64,000 bases of DNA, taken from assembly GCA_005503335.1 (NCBI GenBank), contig SCMQ01000012.1, forward strand, positions 48,488 to 112,487. The letters are read 5' to 3'. The notes beneath the pieces were generated by a model that was given only the letters and a program-made list of their open reading frames with translations, was not told where the DNA came from and did no database searches. The translations under genes were made by a program, and so were the position numbers. Below, piece by piece: positions 19,476 to 32,022 of this stretch. The first letter of the stretch is position 1. Each line of letters starts with the position of its first letter. The stretch comes from Comamonadaceae bacterium 2FH. GTDB taxonomy: Bacteria > Pseudomonadota > Gammaproteobacteria > Burkholderiales > Burkholderiaceae_C.

Positions 19476-19836
19476 CGCCCGCCTCCCGCGCCCGCAGCTT
19501 GCGCATGGCCTTTTCCTCGATCCCGCTCAGGCCTTCGCGCCGCTCGAGCTCGGCCAGCACGTCGGCCGGCGCGAGGCCGTAGTGGGCCAGGGCGATCATC
19601 GAGTGGAACCACAGGTCGGCCACCTCGCCGACGAGCTTGCTGCGGTCGCCGCCATGCTCGGCGTCCTTGGCGGCCATGACCACCTCGGTGGCCTCCTCGC
19701 CGACCTTCTTGAGGAAGGCGTCGGGGCCCTTGTGCAGCAGGCGCGCGACATAGCTCTTGTCGGGATCGCCGCCGTTGGCCGGCTTGCGGCTTTCGATCAC
19801 GGCGGCCAGGCGGGCCAAGGAGTCGTTCGAGGTCAT
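19468..19836 (-). CDS. hisE: Phosphoribosyl-ATP pyrophosphatase HisE
   Basis: Second step of histidine synthesis (PR-ATP to PR-AMP). It has 122 residues of the all-alpha MazG-like type: [15 protein letters not shown] and [16 protein letters not shown] are the metal-binding helices. It is a separate gene, not fused to hisI, and begins 4 bases after the hisI stop. Confidence 0.95.
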   Translation of the reverse strand: MTSNDSLARLAAVIESRKPANGGDPDKSYVARLLHKGPDAFLKKVGEEATEVVMAAKDAEHGGDRSKLVGEVADLWFHSMIALAHYGLAPADVLAELERREGLSGIEEKAMRKLRAREAGDD

Positions 19837-19840
19837 GGGC

Positions 19841-20230
19841 TTACTTGTAGATGGACTCGGGGTCTTTGAGCACCGGCTCGACGGCCTGCCAGGCGCCCTG
19901 CTCCAAGCGCTGGAAGAAGCAGCTGTGGCGGCCGGTGTGGCAGGCGATGCCGGGCTCGTGGCCGAGCTGGGTCACCTTGAGCAGCACCACGTCGTTGTCG
20001 CAGTCCAGGCGGATCTCGTGCACGGTCTGCACATGGCCGGACTCCTCGCCCTTGAACCAGAGCTTGCCGCGCGAGCGGCTGTAGTAGACGGCGCGGCCGA
20101 GCTCGGCGGTCTTCAGCAGCGCCTCGCGGTTCATCCAGGCGAACATCAGCACGTCGCCCGTGGCCGCCTCCTGCGCGATCACCGGGACCAGCCCCTGGGC
20201 GTCCCATTTCACTTCTTCGAGCCAGTTCAT
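19841..20230 (-). CDS. hisI: Phosphoribosyl-AMP cyclohydrolase HisI
   Basis: Opens the adenine ring of PR-AMP, the third step of histidine synthesis; zinc enzyme. It has 129 residues. [29 protein letters not shown], the metal site DCDNDVVLL, and [13 protein letters not shown] with its cysteines and histidine are all intact. A 58-base gap separates it from hisF upstream. No promoter or terminator is visible in that gap. Confidence 0.96.
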   Translation of the reverse strand: MNWLEEVKWDAQGLVPVIAQEAATGDVLMFAWMNREALLKTAELGRAVYYSRSRGKLWFKGEESGHVQTVHEIRLDCDNDVVLLKVTQLGHEPGIACHTGRHSCFFQRLEQGAWQAVEPVLKDPESIYK

Positions 20231-20288
20231 GCGGTGAATCTACCACGCGAACCGGCGCGCCATGCGCTTGAGATCTGAGCAGCAGCCT

Positions 20289-21068
<780 letters not shown>

Positions 21069-21077
21069 GAAAACCGA

Positions 21078-21818
21078 TCAGCCGTTCAGGGCGTCCGCAC
21101 GCGCCTGTGCGGCGGCGAAATCGAGGTCGCCGGAGTAGATCGCGCGACCGCAGATCACGCCCTCTATGCCCTCGCCCTCGACCGCGCACAGCTTCTCGAT
21201 GTCGGCCATGCCGGCCAGGCCGCCCGAGGCGATCACCGGGATCTGCAGCGACTGCGCCAGCTTGACGGTGGCCTCGACGTTGATGCCGGTCAGCATGCCG
21301 TCGCGCCCGATGTCGGTGTAGACGATGGATTCCACGCCCCAGTCCTCGAACTTGCGCGCCAGGTCGACCACCTCGTGGCCGGTCAGCTTGCTCCAGCCGT
21401 CGGTCGCGACCTTGCCGTCCTTGGCGTCCAGGCCCACGATGATGTGGCCGCCGAAGGCGGTGCAGGCGTCCTTGAGGAAGCCGGGGTTCTTGACCGCGGC
21501 CGTGCCTATGATCACGTAACGCAGGCCGCCGTCGATGTACCTCTCTATCGTGTCGAGGTCGCGTATGCCGCCGCCGAGCTGCACCGGGATGTCGTCGCCG
21601 ACCTCCTTGAGTATGGCCTTGACGGCCGCGAAGTTCTGCGGCTTGCCGGCGAAGGCGCCGTTGAGGTCGACCAGGTGCAGGCGGCGCGCGCCGCGGTCCA
21701 GCCACTGGCGGGCCATGGCGGCGGGGTCCTCGCCGAAGGTGGTGGCCTGCTCCATGTCGCCTTGCTTGAGGCGAACGCAGTGGCCGTCTTTGAGATCGAT
21801 CGCGGGAATGAGGAGCAT
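21078..21818 (-). CDS. hisA: ProFAR isomerase HisA
   Basis: Amadori isomerase of histidine synthesis, a beta-alpha barrel like HisF. It has 246 residues. [20 protein letters not shown] carries the catalytic Asp near residue 8. [20 protein letters not shown] (second Asp) and [12 protein letters not shown] are the phosphate-binding repeats. A 52-base gap before it holds a dispersed repeat. Confidence 0.97.
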   Translation of the reverse strand: MLLIPAIDLKDGHCVRLKQGDMEQATTFGEDPAAMARQWLDRGARRLHLVDLNGAFAGKPQNFAAVKAILKEVGDDIPVQLGGGIRDLDTIERYIDGGLRYVIIGTAAVKNPGFLKDACTAFGGHIIVGLDAKDGKVATDGWSKLTGHEVVDLARKFEDWGVESIVYTDIGRDGMLTGINVEATVKLAQSLQIPVIASGGLAGMADIEKLCAVEGEGIEGVICGRAIYSGDLDFAAAQARADALNG

Positions 21819-21834
21819 GGTGGTTCGGGGAAAA

Positions 21835-21862
21835 GGGCTTCGACAGGCTCAGCCCGAACGGT
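21835..21862 (+). repeat. Dispersed repeat B, longer copy
   Basis: A 28-base element in the hisH-hisA gap that can form a GGGCT/AGCCC stem. Bases 21844-21861 match the 16868-16885 copy at 17 of 18 positions. I know this type of sequence as an abundant dispersed repeat in Burkholderiales genomes. Confidence 0.75.
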
Positions 21863-21870
21863 TCTAAGAA

Positions 21871-22542
21871 TCAGGGATTCCAGTGCAGGAAGTTGCGGTA
21901 CAGGGCCAGACCCTGGTCCGCGCTCTTCTCGGGGTGGAACTGGGTGGCGAAAATATTATCGCGCGAGACCGCCGCGGTAAAGCGGCCGCCGTAGTCGGCC
22001 TCGCCCGCGCTGTGGCGCGCATCGGACGGGCGCGCGTAGAAGCTGTGCACGAAATAGAACCAGCTGCCGTCGGGCACGCCGCCCCAGACCGGGTGACGGC
22101 CCTGGCCATGGTCCGTCTGCCAGACCTGGTTCCAGCCCATCTGCGGCACCTTGTAGCGGCTGCCGTCGGGCTGGTTCCGGCCGGCCAGGTCGAACTTGAC
22201 CACCTCGCCGTGGATCAGGCCCAGGCCCGGCGTGTCGCCCTCGGCACTGTGGTCCAGCAGCATCTGCATGCCCACGCAGACGCCGAACAGCGGCTTGCGC
22301 GCGGCGGCGTCGAGCACCGGGGCCAGCAGGCCGGACTCGCGCAACTCGCGCATGCAGTCGGGCATGGCGCCCTGGCCGGGCAGCACGACGCGCGCGGCGA
22401 CCTCGACGTCGTGCGGACGCGAGGTGACGAGCACGTCCCAGCCGGTGCCCGCGGCAGCGGCTTGCACCGCCTGCGAGACCGAGCGCAGGTTGCCCATGCC
22501 GTAATCGACCACGGCGACGGTCTTGGGAGTGATCAGGCTCAT
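21871..22542 (-). CDS. hisH: Imidazole glycerol phosphate synthase glutaminase subunit HisH
   Basis: Class I amidotransferase that supplies ammonia to HisF. It has 223 residues. The nucleophile Cys is in [11 protein letters not shown]; the His-Glu pair is in [12 protein letters not shown]; the oxyanion region [10 protein letters not shown] is present. It lies 25 bases after hisB. Confidence 0.97.
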   Translation of the reverse strand: MSLITPKTVAVVDYGMGNLRSVSQAVQAAAAGTGWDVLVTSRPHDVEVAARVVLPGQGAMPDCMRELRESGLLAPVLDAAARKPLFGVCVGMQMLLDHSAEGDTPGLGLIHGEVVKFDLAGRNQPDGSRYKVPQMGWNQVWQTDHGQGRHPVWGGVPDGSWFYFVHSFYARPSDARHSAGEADYGGRFTAAVSRDNIFATQFHPEKSADQGLALYRNFLHWNP

Positions 22543-22567
22543 GGCGAGTTCGGCAAAGCGTCGGCGT

Positions 22568-23170
22568 TCAGAGCGAGCCCTTGGTCGAGGGAATGCTGCC
22601 CGCGGCGCGCGGGTCGCGCTCGAGCGCCGCGCGCAGGGCGCGCGCGAAGGCCTTGAACACGGTCTCGGCCTGGTGGTGGGCGTTCTCGCCGCGCAGGTTG
22701 TCTATGTGCAGGGTCACGAAGGCGTGGTTCACGAAGCCCTGGAAGAACTCGAACATCAGCTGGGTGTCGAAGGTCCCTATCATGCCGCTCTTGAACGGCA
22801 CATGGCAGACCAGGCCCGGGCGGCCCGAGAAGTCGACCACCACGCGCGACAGCGCCTCGTCCAGCGGCACGTAGGCATGGCCGTAGCGGCGGATGCCGCG
22901 CTTGTCGCCCACGGCCTTGGCCACGGCCTGGCCCAGGGTGATGCCCACGTCCTCGACCGTGTGGTGGCCGTCGATGTGCAGGTCGCCCAGGGCGTGGATG
23001 TCCAGGTCGATCAGGCCGTGGCGCGCGATCTGGTCGAGCATGTGGTCGAAGAAGCCGATGCCGGTGTGCAGCTTGGCTTGGCCGGTGCCGTCCAGGTTGA
23101 CGCGGACGGTGATCTGGGTCTCGGCCGTGTGGCGCGTGACCTCGGCGGTGCGGGGGGCGGTGGTCGTCAT
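22568..23170 (-). CDS. hisB: Imidazoleglycerol-phosphate dehydratase HisB (monofunctional)
   Basis: Manganese-dependent dehydratase of histidine synthesis. It has 200 residues and lacks the phosphatase domain fused in enterobacteria. The twin metal motifs HHTVEDVGI (and [11 protein letters not shown]) and [15 protein letters not shown] are present. The start codon overlaps the hisC stop (ATGA). A separate histidinol-phosphatase must be encoded elsewhere. Confidence 0.96.
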   Translation of the reverse strand: MTTTAPRTAEVTRHTAETQITVRVNLDGTGQAKLHTGIGFFDHMLDQIARHGLIDLDIHALGDLHIDGHHTVEDVGITLGQAVAKAVGDKRGIRRYGHAYVPLDEALSRVVVDFSGRPGLVCHVPFKSGMIGTFDTQLMFEFFQGFVNHAFVTLHIDNLRGENAHHQAETVFKAFARALRAALERDPRAAGSIPSTKGSL

Positions 23171-24267
23171 AGTGAAGCCTTCAATGCCGCCAGCATCTGC
23201 GCGTTCTCCTCGGGCGTGCCGACGGTCAGGCGCAGGCAGTTGGCCAGCAATGGGTGCATTTTAGAAACGTTCTTGACCAGCACCTGGCGCGCCTTCATGC
23301 CCTCGAAGACCCGGGCGGCCGCGCCGCTGTCGGCGCTGTCCTGGCCCTGCACGCGCACCAGGATCATATTGGCCTCGCTCTTGAACGGCTGCACGCCCGG
23401 CAGCCGGCCCAGGGCCTCGATCAGCTGGCCGCGCTGCACGCGCAGCTCGGCGGCCTGGACCGCGAACACGTCGGCATGCTCGATCGCGAACATGGCGCAC
23501 TCGCAGTTGAGCACGCTGATGTTGTAGGGCGGGCGCACCTTGTCGAGCTCGGCGATCAGCACCCTGGGGCCGATCAGGTAGCCCAGGCGCACGCCGGCCA
23601 GGCCGAACTTGGACAGGGTGCGCATCTGCAGCACATGGTGGTGGCGCGCCAGGCGGTCGATGTAGCTGCGCGAGGCAAAGGGCTGGTAGGCCTCGTCGAT
23701 CACGACCAGGCCGCCCTGCCGGCCCACCGCCTCGATCAGGCGCTCGATCACCGCGTCGTCCCAGAGGTTGGCCGTGGGGTTGTTCGGGTAGGCCAGGTAG
23801 GTGATGGCGGGCTGGTGGGCCTCGATCGCGGCCAGCATCGCGGCCTCGTCGAGCTCGAAGTCGGCGGTCAGCGGCACGCCATGGTAGGCCAGGCCCTGCA
23901 ACTGGGCGCTCATGGCGTACATCACGAAGCCCGGCTCGGGCGCCAGCACCGAGGCCCCGGGCAGGGCGCAGGCCAGGGCCAGCAGCGAGATCAGCTCGTC
24001 CGAGCCGTTGCCGAGCATGAGCTCGAAGCCCTTGGGCACACCGGCATAGGCGGCCAGCGCCGCGCGCAGCTCGTGCACGCGCGCGCCGGGGTAGCGGTTC
24101 AGCGCCAGCGCGCCGAGCCGCCGGCCCAGGGCCTCCTGCAGGCCGGGCGGCAGGGGATAGGGGTTCTCCATCGCGTCGAGCTTGACCAGGCCCTCGGCGT
24201 CCTGCACCTGGTAGGCGTGCATGGCCCGCACCTCGGGGCGTATGCGCTGCAGCGGGGCCGCGCTCAT
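23167..24267 (-). CDS. hisC: Histidinol-phosphate aminotransferase HisC
   Basis: PLP enzyme converting imidazole acetol phosphate to histidinol phosphate. It has 366 residues of fold type I. Visible motifs are [29 protein letters not shown] and the PLP lysine in [15 protein letters not shown]. It is coupled by ATGA overlaps to hisD upstream and hisB downstream. Confidence 0.96.
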   Translation of the reverse strand: MSAAPLQRIRPEVRAMHAYQVQDAEGLVKLDAMENPYPLPPGLQEALGRRLGALALNRYPGARVHELRAALAAYAGVPKGFELMLGNGSDELISLLALACALPGASVLAPEPGFVMYAMSAQLQGLAYHGVPLTADFELDEAAMLAAIEAHQPAITYLAYPNNPTANLWDDAVIERLIEAVGRQGGLVVIDEAYQPFASRSYIDRLARHHHVLQMRTLSKFGLAGVRLGYLIGPRVLIAELDKVRPPYNISVLNCECAMFAIEHADVFAVQAAELRVQRGQLIEALGRLPGVQPFKSEANMILVRVQGQDSADSGAAARVFEGMKARQVLVKNVSKMHPLLANCLRLTVGTPEENAQMLAALKASL

Positions 24268-25637
24268 GCCTGCCCCCGCATGGGCGGCACCGGGGTGAGG
24301 CGCAGTTCGGCCGCGCGCGCATGGGCCTGCAGGCCCTCGCCGTAGGCCAGCTCGGCGGCGATGGCGCCCAGGCGCTGGGCGCCGGCCGCGCTGACTTCGA
24401 TCAGGCTGGAGCGCTTCTGGAAGTCGTAGACGCCCAGCGGCGAGGAAAAGCGCGCCGTGCCCGAGGTCGGCAGCACATGGTTGGGCCCGGCGCAGTAGTC
24501 GCCCAGGCTTTCGCTGGTGTAGGCGCCGAGGAAGATCGCGCCCGCATGCCTGAGCAGCGGCTCCCAGCGCCGGGGCTCGCGGCTGGAGACCTCGAGGTGC
24601 TCGGGCGCGATGCGGTTGCTGATCGCGCAGGCCTCTTCCATGCTGCGCGTGTGGATCAGGGCGCCGCGGTCGGACAGCGACTTGGCGATGATGGCCGCGC
24701 GCGGCATGGCGGGCAGCAGGCGGGCTATCGCGGCCTGCACCGCGGCGATGTAGGCCGCGTCGGGGCTGAGCAGGATGCTTTGCGCGAGCTCGTCGTGCTC
24801 GGCCTGCGAGAACAGGTCCATGGCCACCCAGTCGGCCGGCGTGCTGCCGTCGGCCAGCACCAGGATCTCGCTGGGACCGGCGATCATGTCTATGCCCACG
24901 CTGCCGAACACGCGCTTCTTGGCGCTGGCCACGTAGGCGTTACCGGGCCCGGTGATCTTGTCGACCTTGGGGACCGTGGCCGTGCCGTAGGCCAGGGCCG
25001 CCACGGCCTGCGCGCCGCCGATGGTGAAGGCGCGGGTGACGCCGGCCACATGGGCGGCGGCCAGCACCAGGGCGTTCCTTTCACCGGGGTGTGCCGAAGG
25101 CGCACCGTTCCGATGCGCGGGCGTGGGCACCACCATGACGATCTCGCCCACGCCGGCCACATGGGCGGGAATGGCGTTCATCAGCACGCTGGACGGGTAG
25201 GCCGCCTTGCCGCCCGGCACGTAGATGCCGACGCGGTCCAGCGGCGTGACCTTCTGGCCCAGCAGGGTACCGTCCTCGTCGCGGTAGCTCCAGCTCTCGC
25301 CGCTGGCGCGCTTCTGGGCCTCGTGGTAGGTACGCACGCGCTGCGCGGCCTGCTCCAGCGCCTGGCGCTGCGTCGCGGGCAGGCCGTCGAAGGCGGCCTT
25401 GAGCTCCTCGGGCCGCAGCTCGAGCGCGGCCATGGATGCGGCGCCCAGGCCGTCGAAGCGTTGGGTGTACTCGAGCACGGCCGCATCGCCGCGCACGCGC
25501 ACGTCGGCCAGGATGTCGGCCACGCGCTGCTCGATCGCGGCGTCGGTGTCGGCCGACCAGTGCAGCCTGGCCTGGAAGGCGGCCTCGAATCCGGCGTCGG
25601 CCGTGGACAGCTGCAGGGGGGTGGCTTTCAGGGACAT
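24264..25637 (-). CDS. hisD: Histidinol dehydrogenase HisD
   Basis: Zinc- and NAD-dependent four-electron oxidation of histidinol to histidine. It has 457 residues, slightly longer than the E. coli enzyme. The [12 protein letters not shown] block, [21 protein letters not shown] (zinc ligands) and RIAPEHLEV are intact. It begins 10 bases after hisG. Confidence 0.97.
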   Translation of the reverse strand: MSLKATPLQLSTADAGFEAAFQARLHWSADTDAAIEQRVADILADVRVRGDAAVLEYTQRFDGLGAASMAALELRPEELKAAFDGLPATQRQALEQAAQRVRTYHEAQKRASGESWSYRDEDGTLLGQKVTPLDRVGIYVPGGKAAYPSSVLMNAIPAHVAGVGEIVMVVPTPAHRNGAPSAHPGERNALVLAAAHVAGVTRAFTIGGAQAVAALAYGTATVPKVDKITGPGNAYVASAKKRVFGSVGIDMIAGPSEILVLADGSTPADWVAMDLFSQAEHDELAQSILLSPDAAYIAAVQAAIARLLPAMPRAAIIAKSLSDRGALIHTRSMEEACAISNRIAPEHLEVSSREPRRWEPLLRHAGAIFLGAYTSESLGDYCAGPNHVLPTSGTARFSSPLGVYDFQKRSSLIEVSAAGAQRLGAIAAELAYGEGLQAHARAAELRLTPVPPMRGQA

Positions 25638-25647
25638 GGCGTCGGTG

Positions 25648-26289
25648 TCAGTCGTTGGCGACGGCCCCGGCGAAGGCGTCGATGATGGCGCGGATCGGCG
25701 CCTGCTTGAGCTTGAGCGCGGCCTGGTTGACCACCAGGCGCGAACTGATGTCCATGATGCGCTCGACCTCGACCAGCTGGTTGGCCTTGAGCGTGCTGCC
25801 GGTGGACACCAGGTCGACGATGGCGTCGGCCAGGCCCGTCAGCGGCGCCAGCTCCATGCTGCCGTAGAGCTTGATCAGGTCCACGTGCACGCCCTTGTCG
25901 GCGAAGAACTCGCGCGCGATCGCGGTGTACTTGGTCGCAACCTTGAGCCGCGAGCCCTGGCGCACGGCGCGCGCGTAGTCGAAGTCGGCGCGCACCGCCA
26001 CGCTCATGCGGCATTTCGCGATGCGCAGGTCCAGCGGCTGGTACAGGCCGTGGCCGCCATGCTCGATCAGCGTGTCCTTGCCGGTCACGCCGAGGTCGGC
26101 GCCGCCGTACTCTACATAGGTCGGCACGTCGGTGGCGCGCACCAGCACCACGCGCACCTCGGGCCGGTTGGTCGCCAGGATCAGCTTGCGCGACTTGTCC
26201 GGGTCCTCCAGCACCGCTATGCCGGCCGCCTTCAAGAGCGGCAGGGTCTCGTCGAAGATGCGTCCCTTGGAGAGGGCCAGGGTAATCAT
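25648..26289 (-). CDS. hisG: ATP phosphoribosyltransferase, short form HisG
   Basis: First committed step of histidine synthesis. It has 213 residues and so is the short form, which lacks the regulatory C-terminal domain and works as a hetero-octamer with HisZ. The sequence starts [16 protein letters not shown] and has the PRPP-binding stretch [16 protein letters not shown]. hisZ is not in this window. A strong AGGAGG site precedes the ATG. The upstream gap holds a copy of a dispersed GC-rich repeat. Confidence 0.96.
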   Translation of the reverse strand: MITLALSKGRIFDETLPLLKAAGIAVLEDPDKSRKLILATNRPEVRVVLVRATDVPTYVEYGGADLGVTGKDTLIEHGGHGLYQPLDLRIAKCRMSVAVRADFDYARAVRQGSRLKVATKYTAIAREFFADKGVHVDLIKLYGSMELAPLTGLADAIVDLVSTGSTLKANQLVEVERIMDISSRLVVNQAALKLKQAPIRAIIDAFAGAVAND

Positions 26290-26302
26290 CGTGCCTCCTG
26301 CC

Positions 26303-26371
26303 GAGCCGCCTCAAAGGAGGCACGCGCCCCCTCGGGGGGCAGCGAATTACGCGAAGCGAAGAGCGTGGGGG
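26303..26371 (+). repeat. Dispersed GC-rich repeat, copy 2 (murA-hisG gap)
   Basis: The 46-base core at 26326-26371 begins GCCCCCTCGGGGGGCAGCG and ends GCGTGGGGG, matching the core at 2743-2698 at 38 of 46 positions. Its orientation is opposite to that copy in the window. A CCTC..GAGG arm (26309-26320) precedes it. It fills most of the murA-hisG spacer. Confidence 0.8.
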
Positions 26372-26374
26372 TCA

Positions 26375-27652
<1,278 letters not shown>

Positions 27653-27685
27653 GGAATGAAGGCTGGAATGGGGCGCTTTGGCCGC

Positions 27686-27928
27686 TCAGGACTGGGACGC
27701 GGCCCATTCGGCCGGCGTGAAGGTCTTCATCGACAGGGCATGAACCTCGTCGGTCTGCATCCTTTGGCCCAGCGTCGCGTACACGCGCTGGTGGCGGGCG
27801 ATGGGGCGCTTGCCCTCGAATTCGGGCGAGACGATGGTCGCGTACCAGTGGCGGCCGTCGCCCTCGACCTGCAGGTGCTGGCAGGGCAGGCCGGCGGCGA
27901 TGAGGGATTGGAGTTCTTCAGCGGTCAT
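27686..27928 (-). CDS. BolA-family protein, IbaG/YrbA-like
   Basis: Small BolA-fold protein of 80 residues; members bind monothiol glutaredoxins and 2Fe-2S clusters. The family features are GDGRHWYATIVSPEFEGKRP, the RHQRVYATLG helix, and MQTDEVHALSMKTFTPAEW. The position next to murA and the mla genes matches E. coli ibaG (yrbA-murA). It starts 11 bases after the ABC permease stop. Confidence 0.93.
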   Translation of the reverse strand: MTAEELQSLIAAGLPCQHLQVEGDGRHWYATIVSPEFEGKRPIARHQRVYATLGQRMQTDEVHALSMKTFTPAEWAASQS

Positions 27929-27939
27929 GTCGGTTCATT

Positions 27940-28691
27940 TCAGCCACGGATCTTGTAGCCTATGCGCAGCAGGTGGATGGCGATCGCGCTCACCAGCGCC
28001 AGCGCAGCGCCGACGATGGCCAGGCTGAGCCAGGGCGAGACGTCGCTCTGGCCGAAGAAGCCGTAGCGGAAGCCGTCGATCATGTAGAAGAACGGGTTCA
28101 GGTGGCTGAGCTTCTGCCAGAACGGCGGCAGCGAATGGATGGAGTAGAACACGCCGGACAGGAAGGTCATGGGCATGATGATGAAGTTCTGGAACGCCGC
28201 CATCTGGTCGAACTTCTCGGCCCACAGGCCGGCGATCAGGCCCAGCGCGCCCAGCATGGCTGCGCCGAGCACGGCGAAGGCCAGGATCCACAGCGGTGCA
28301 ACGAAGCTCGGCGGCGCCAACAGGGCCGTCACGAGGAACACGCCCAGTCCGACGGCCAGGCCGCGCGCGATCGACGAGCCCACGTAGGCGACGAACCAGC
28401 TCCAGTGCGACAGCGGCGTGAGCAGCACGAACACCAGGTTGCCCATGATCTTGCTCTGGATCAGGCTCGACGAGCTGTTGGCGAAGGCGTTCTGCAGCAC
28501 GCTCATCATCACCAGGCCCGGCACCAGGAAGGCGCTGTAGCTGACCTGGTCGTAGACCTGGACATGCGCCTCGAGCACATGGCCGAAGATCAGCATGTAG
28601 AGCACGGCCGTGAGCACCGGCGCCGCCACGGTCTGGAAGCTCACCTTCCAGAAGCGCAGCACCTCCTTGTAGAACAGGGTCTGCCAACCAC

Positions 28692-28695
<4 letters not shown>
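27940..28695 (-). CDS. ABC-2 type transporter permease (YadH-like)
   Basis: Inner-membrane permease of 251 residues with about six helices. The ABC-2 signature region is MSVLQNAFANSSSSLIQSKI ... LLTPLSHWSWFVAYV and FLSGVFYSIHSLPPFWQKLS. It is coupled to the ATPase gene by an ATGA overlap. The pair resembles YadGH/NodIJ-type exporters. The transported substrate is unknown; the position next to mla suggests an envelope role but does not prove it. Confidence 0.9.
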
Positions 28696-29645
<950 letters not shown>

Positions 29646-29647
29646 GG

Positions 29648-29669
29648 GAACCCTTGATTTTAAGGGTTC
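29648..29669 (-). promoter_or_regulatory. Hairpin covering the ribosome-binding site of the ABC ATPase gene
   Basis: Perfect 8-base inverted repeat GAACCCTT / AAGGGTTC with a 6-base loop, ending 2 bases before the ATG at 29645. The AAGGG in the downstream arm is the only ribosome-binding-like sequence at suitable spacing. No T-tract follows, so a terminator is unlikely. If translation starts instead at 29675, the repeat is coding. Confidence 0.55.
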
Positions 29670-29718
29670 GGCCATGTGGCGGCCGGCGGCGGGCCGCAAA
29701 TCCCGGCCGGACGCGGGC

Positions 29719-29991
29719 TCAGCCCTGGGCCGGCAGCAGTTCGGAGACGCCGTACAGCCCGGCCAGCTCGCGCAGCTTGGCCGGCAGGCCCTTGACGGCC
29801 AGCGTCTTGCCGTCGGCCAGGCATTCGCGCCGGCAGGCCAGCAGCACGGCCAGCGCCGAGGAATCGAAGCGCTCGAGCGCGCCGGCGTCGGCCACCACCT
29901 GCTGCCCCGCCTCGCCGCGCACGGCCTGCAGCAGCATGTGCAGGCAGGCCGCGGCCTGGCGCTGGGTCAACTCGGCGGGCAAGACCAGCAT
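29719..29991 (-). CDS. mlaB: MlaB-like STAS-domain protein
   Basis: Cytoplasmic STAS-domain subunit that supports the MlaFE phospholipid transporter. It has 90 residues from the ATG at 29991, which lies 2 bases after the mlaC stop. The STAS core VVADAGALERFDSSALAVLLACRREC has the conserved DSSAL switch region. The gene order C-B matches other mla operons. Confidence 0.9.
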   Translation of the reverse strand: MLVLPAELTQRQAAACLHMLLQAVRGEAGQQVVADAGALERFDSSALAVLLACRRECLADGKTLAVKGLPAKLRELAGLYGVSELLPAQG

Positions 29992-29993
29992 CG

Positions 29994-30629
29994 TCAACCT
30001 TTCTTCGCGTTCGCCTTGTTGCGCTCGGTCAGGGTGCCGATCAGGCCGTCCACGCCCTTGGCGTTGATTTCCTGGGCGAACTGGCTGCGGTAGGTGTCGA
30101 CCAGCCACACGCCCAGCACATTGAGGTCGTAGATCTTCCAGCCGGCGCCCTCGCCGGGGGTCTTCTCGAGCCGGTAATCGAGCTGGATCGGCTCGCCGCG
30201 CCCGCGCACCTCGGTGCGCACGACGACCTCGCGGTCCTCGGCCGAGCCGCGCATCGGCTTGAGCACCACGCTCTGGTCGCTGACCTGGGACAGGGCCCCG
30301 GCATAGGTGCGCACCAGCAGGGTCTTGAACTCCTCCTGCAGGCGTTTTTGCTGCTCGGGCGTGGCCTTGCGCCAGCCCGGGCCGGTGGCCGAGGCCGTCA
30401 TGCGCCGGAAGTTGACGCTGGGCATGATCTTGCTGTCGACCAGGACCATGATCTTGGAGACGTCGCCGGTTTGCAGGCTCTTGTCGGCCTTGATGGCATC
30501 CAGCACGTCGGTCGACAGGCGCTTGATCAGCGCGTCCGGCGCTTCGTCGGCCGCGTGGGCCGGCGCGGCGGCCAGCAGCGTGGCCGCCAGGGAGGCGGAA
30601 AGCAGGTGGACGAGGGAGCGGCGTTTCAT
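29994..30629 (-). CDS. mlaC: Periplasmic phospholipid-binding protein MlaC
   Basis: Periplasmic carrier that shuttles phospholipids between outer-membrane MlaA and the inner-membrane MlaFEDB complex. It has 211 residues. A signal peptide (KRRSLVHLLSASLAATLLAA, cleavage after AHA) is present. Family blocks are MPSVNFRRMTASATG, WRKATPEQQKRLQEEFKTLL and GWKIYDLNVLGVWLVDTYR. The start is the ATG at 30629; a TTG one codon upstream is less likely. A 113-base gap with no clear terminator separates it from mlaA. Confidence 0.95.
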   Translation of the reverse strand: MKRRSLVHLLSASLAATLLAAAPAHAADEAPDALIKRLSTDVLDAIKADKSLQTGDVSKIMVLVDSKIMPSVNFRRMTASATGPGWRKATPEQQKRLQEEFKTLLVRTYAGALSQVSDQSVVLKPMRGSAEDREVVVRTEVRGRGEPIQLDYRLEKTPGEGAGWKIYDLNVLGVWLVDTYRSQFAQEINAKGVDGLIGTLTERNKANAKKG

Positions 30630-30745
30630 CAAGTGAGGTTCCTTATGGCGGGCAATCCCGCATTCGGCCGAGGCCTATGCACACAGGGTAGCGGATCGGC
30701 GCGTGGCCCTGTAAACCGCGCGGCCGAAGTTGCAACAGACGGCAA

Positions 30746-31528
30746 CTACTTCTGGGCCGGTGCGACGGGTGCGGCGTCGGGGTCAGGCGCGGCCGGTTCG
30801 TCGGGCGGCGTGCCGTCGTAGACGTCGTTGCGGCGCTTTTGCAGGAAGGCGTCGCGCTTGAAGCTGTAGGGGTCCAGGGCCGCCTGGTCCAGCAGGTCGC
30901 CGGCCCGCAGCAGCTGCGCGCGGGTGTCGACGGCATTGAGCGCGGTCAGCGAGTTGCGCGTGGCCACGTCGTCCACACTGGAGACCAGGTTGCCCTTCAC
31001 GTCCACCGGCAGGGCGGCCGTGTCGCGCACGGTCGAGGGCCCAAGCAGCGGCAACACCAGGTAGGGCCCGGACGGCACGCCCCAGCGGCCCAGGGTCTGG
31101 CCGAAGTCCTCGCGGCGCGACTCCAGGCCCATCTCGCTGGCGATGTCCAGCACGCCGGCAAAGCCGAACACGGTGTTCACGCCCACGCGGGTGAAGCTCT
31201 CGGCGGCCGCCATGCCCTTGAGCTGCAGCACGTTGTTGGCGAAGGTCCAGACCTCGGCGAGGTTGCCGAAGAAGTTGCCGACGCCGCTGCGCAGCGGCGA
31301 AGGCACCACGTCGCGGTAGGCCGTGGCCACAGGCTTGAGCACCACGTCGTCGACGGCGTCGTTGAAACGGGTCATGCCGCGGTTGTAGGGCTCGAACGGG
31401 TCGCGCGGGTCGGCCGCGGGCCCGCTGGCGCAGGCCGACAGGCCCAGCACGGCCACACATGCCAGCGCCGCCAGCCAGCGGCGCGGCGCCCGGGCCGCCC
31501 TCTCGGCCCCTACGGATGCTGCATTCAT
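30746..31528 (-). CDS. mlaA: Outer-membrane lipoprotein MlaA (VacJ)
   Basis: Outer-membrane lipoprotein that removes phospholipid from the outer leaflet. It has 260 residues. The lipobox LSAC is at residues 30-33. The VacJ core DPFEPYNRGMTRFNDAVDD, VFGFAGVLDIASEMGL and WGVPSGPYLVLPLLGPS is present. The C-terminal 25 residues are Pro/Asp-rich. The start overlaps the mlaD stop (ATGA). Having mlaA inside the operon between D and C is usual in betaproteobacteria but not in E. coli. Confidence 0.95.
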   Translation of the reverse strand: MNAASVGAERAARAPRRWLAALACVAVLGLSACASGPAADPRDPFEPYNRGMTRFNDAVDDVVLKPVATAYRDVVPSPLRSGVGNFFGNLAEVWTFANNVLQLKGMAAAESFTRVGVNTVFGFAGVLDIASEMGLESRREDFGQTLGRWGVPSGPYLVLPLLGPSTVRDTAALPVDVKGNLVSSVDDVATRNSLTALNAVDTRAQLLRAGDLLDQAALDPYSFKRDAFLQKRRNDVYDGTPPDEPAAPDPDAAPVAPAQK

Positions 31529-32013
31529 TTCTTGTTACCTGTCCCTTGGGATGCCCCGCCTTCGGCCGCCTTGCTGTAGAGGAACTGTCCGATCAGGTTC
31601 TCCAGCACCACGGCCGACTGGGTCGAGCCCACATTATCGCCCGCCGCCAGGGTTTTTTCATCGGCGCCGGGTTGGATGCCGATGTATTGCTCGCCCAGCA
31701 GGCCACTGGTCAGGATTTTCAGCGAGCTGTCCTTGGGAAAGGCGTAGCGGCTCTCCAGCGCCAGGGTCACGATGGCCTGGAAGCTCTGGTCGTCGAAACT
31801 GATGGACTCGACCCGCCCCACCACCACGCCCGCGCTCTTGACGGCCGCCTTGGGCTTGAGGCCCCCGATGTTGTCGAACTTGGCCGTGACACGATATTCG
31901 GACTGGAAGCTCAGGGTCAGCAGGTTGGCCGACTTGAGCGCCAGGAACAGGATGGCCGCCAGGCCCACCATGACAAACAAACCCACCCACACGTCGTTCT
32001 TCGCACGCTGCAC
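31525..32013 (-). CDS. mlaD: MCE-domain substrate-binding protein MlaD
   Basis: Inner-membrane-anchored MCE protein that forms the periplasmic hexameric ring of the Mla transporter. It has 162 residues from a GTG start. One N-terminal helix (VWVGLFVMVGLAAILFLAL) is followed by an MCE domain (YRVTAKFDNIGGLKPKAAVK, LTSGLLGEQYIGIQPG). It lies 9 bases after mlaE. Confidence 0.95.
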   Translation of the reverse strand: MQRAKNDVWVGLFVMVGLAAILFLALKSANLLTLSFQSEYRVTAKFDNIGGLKPKAAVKSAGVVVGRVESISFDDQSFQAIVTLALESRYAFPKDSSLKILTSGLLGEQYIGIQPGADEKTLAAGDNVGSTQSAVVLENLIGQFLYSKAAEGGASQGTGNKK

Positions 32014-32022
32014 AAGCCTCTC

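Noticed and set aside
30646..30720. Small inverted repeats (GCGGG-CAAT-CCCGC and ACAGGG..CCCTGT) between mlaA and mlaC as an internal terminator
   Set aside because: The stems are only 5-6 bases long and lack a following T-run; they are more likely chance pairing in GC-rich sequence.
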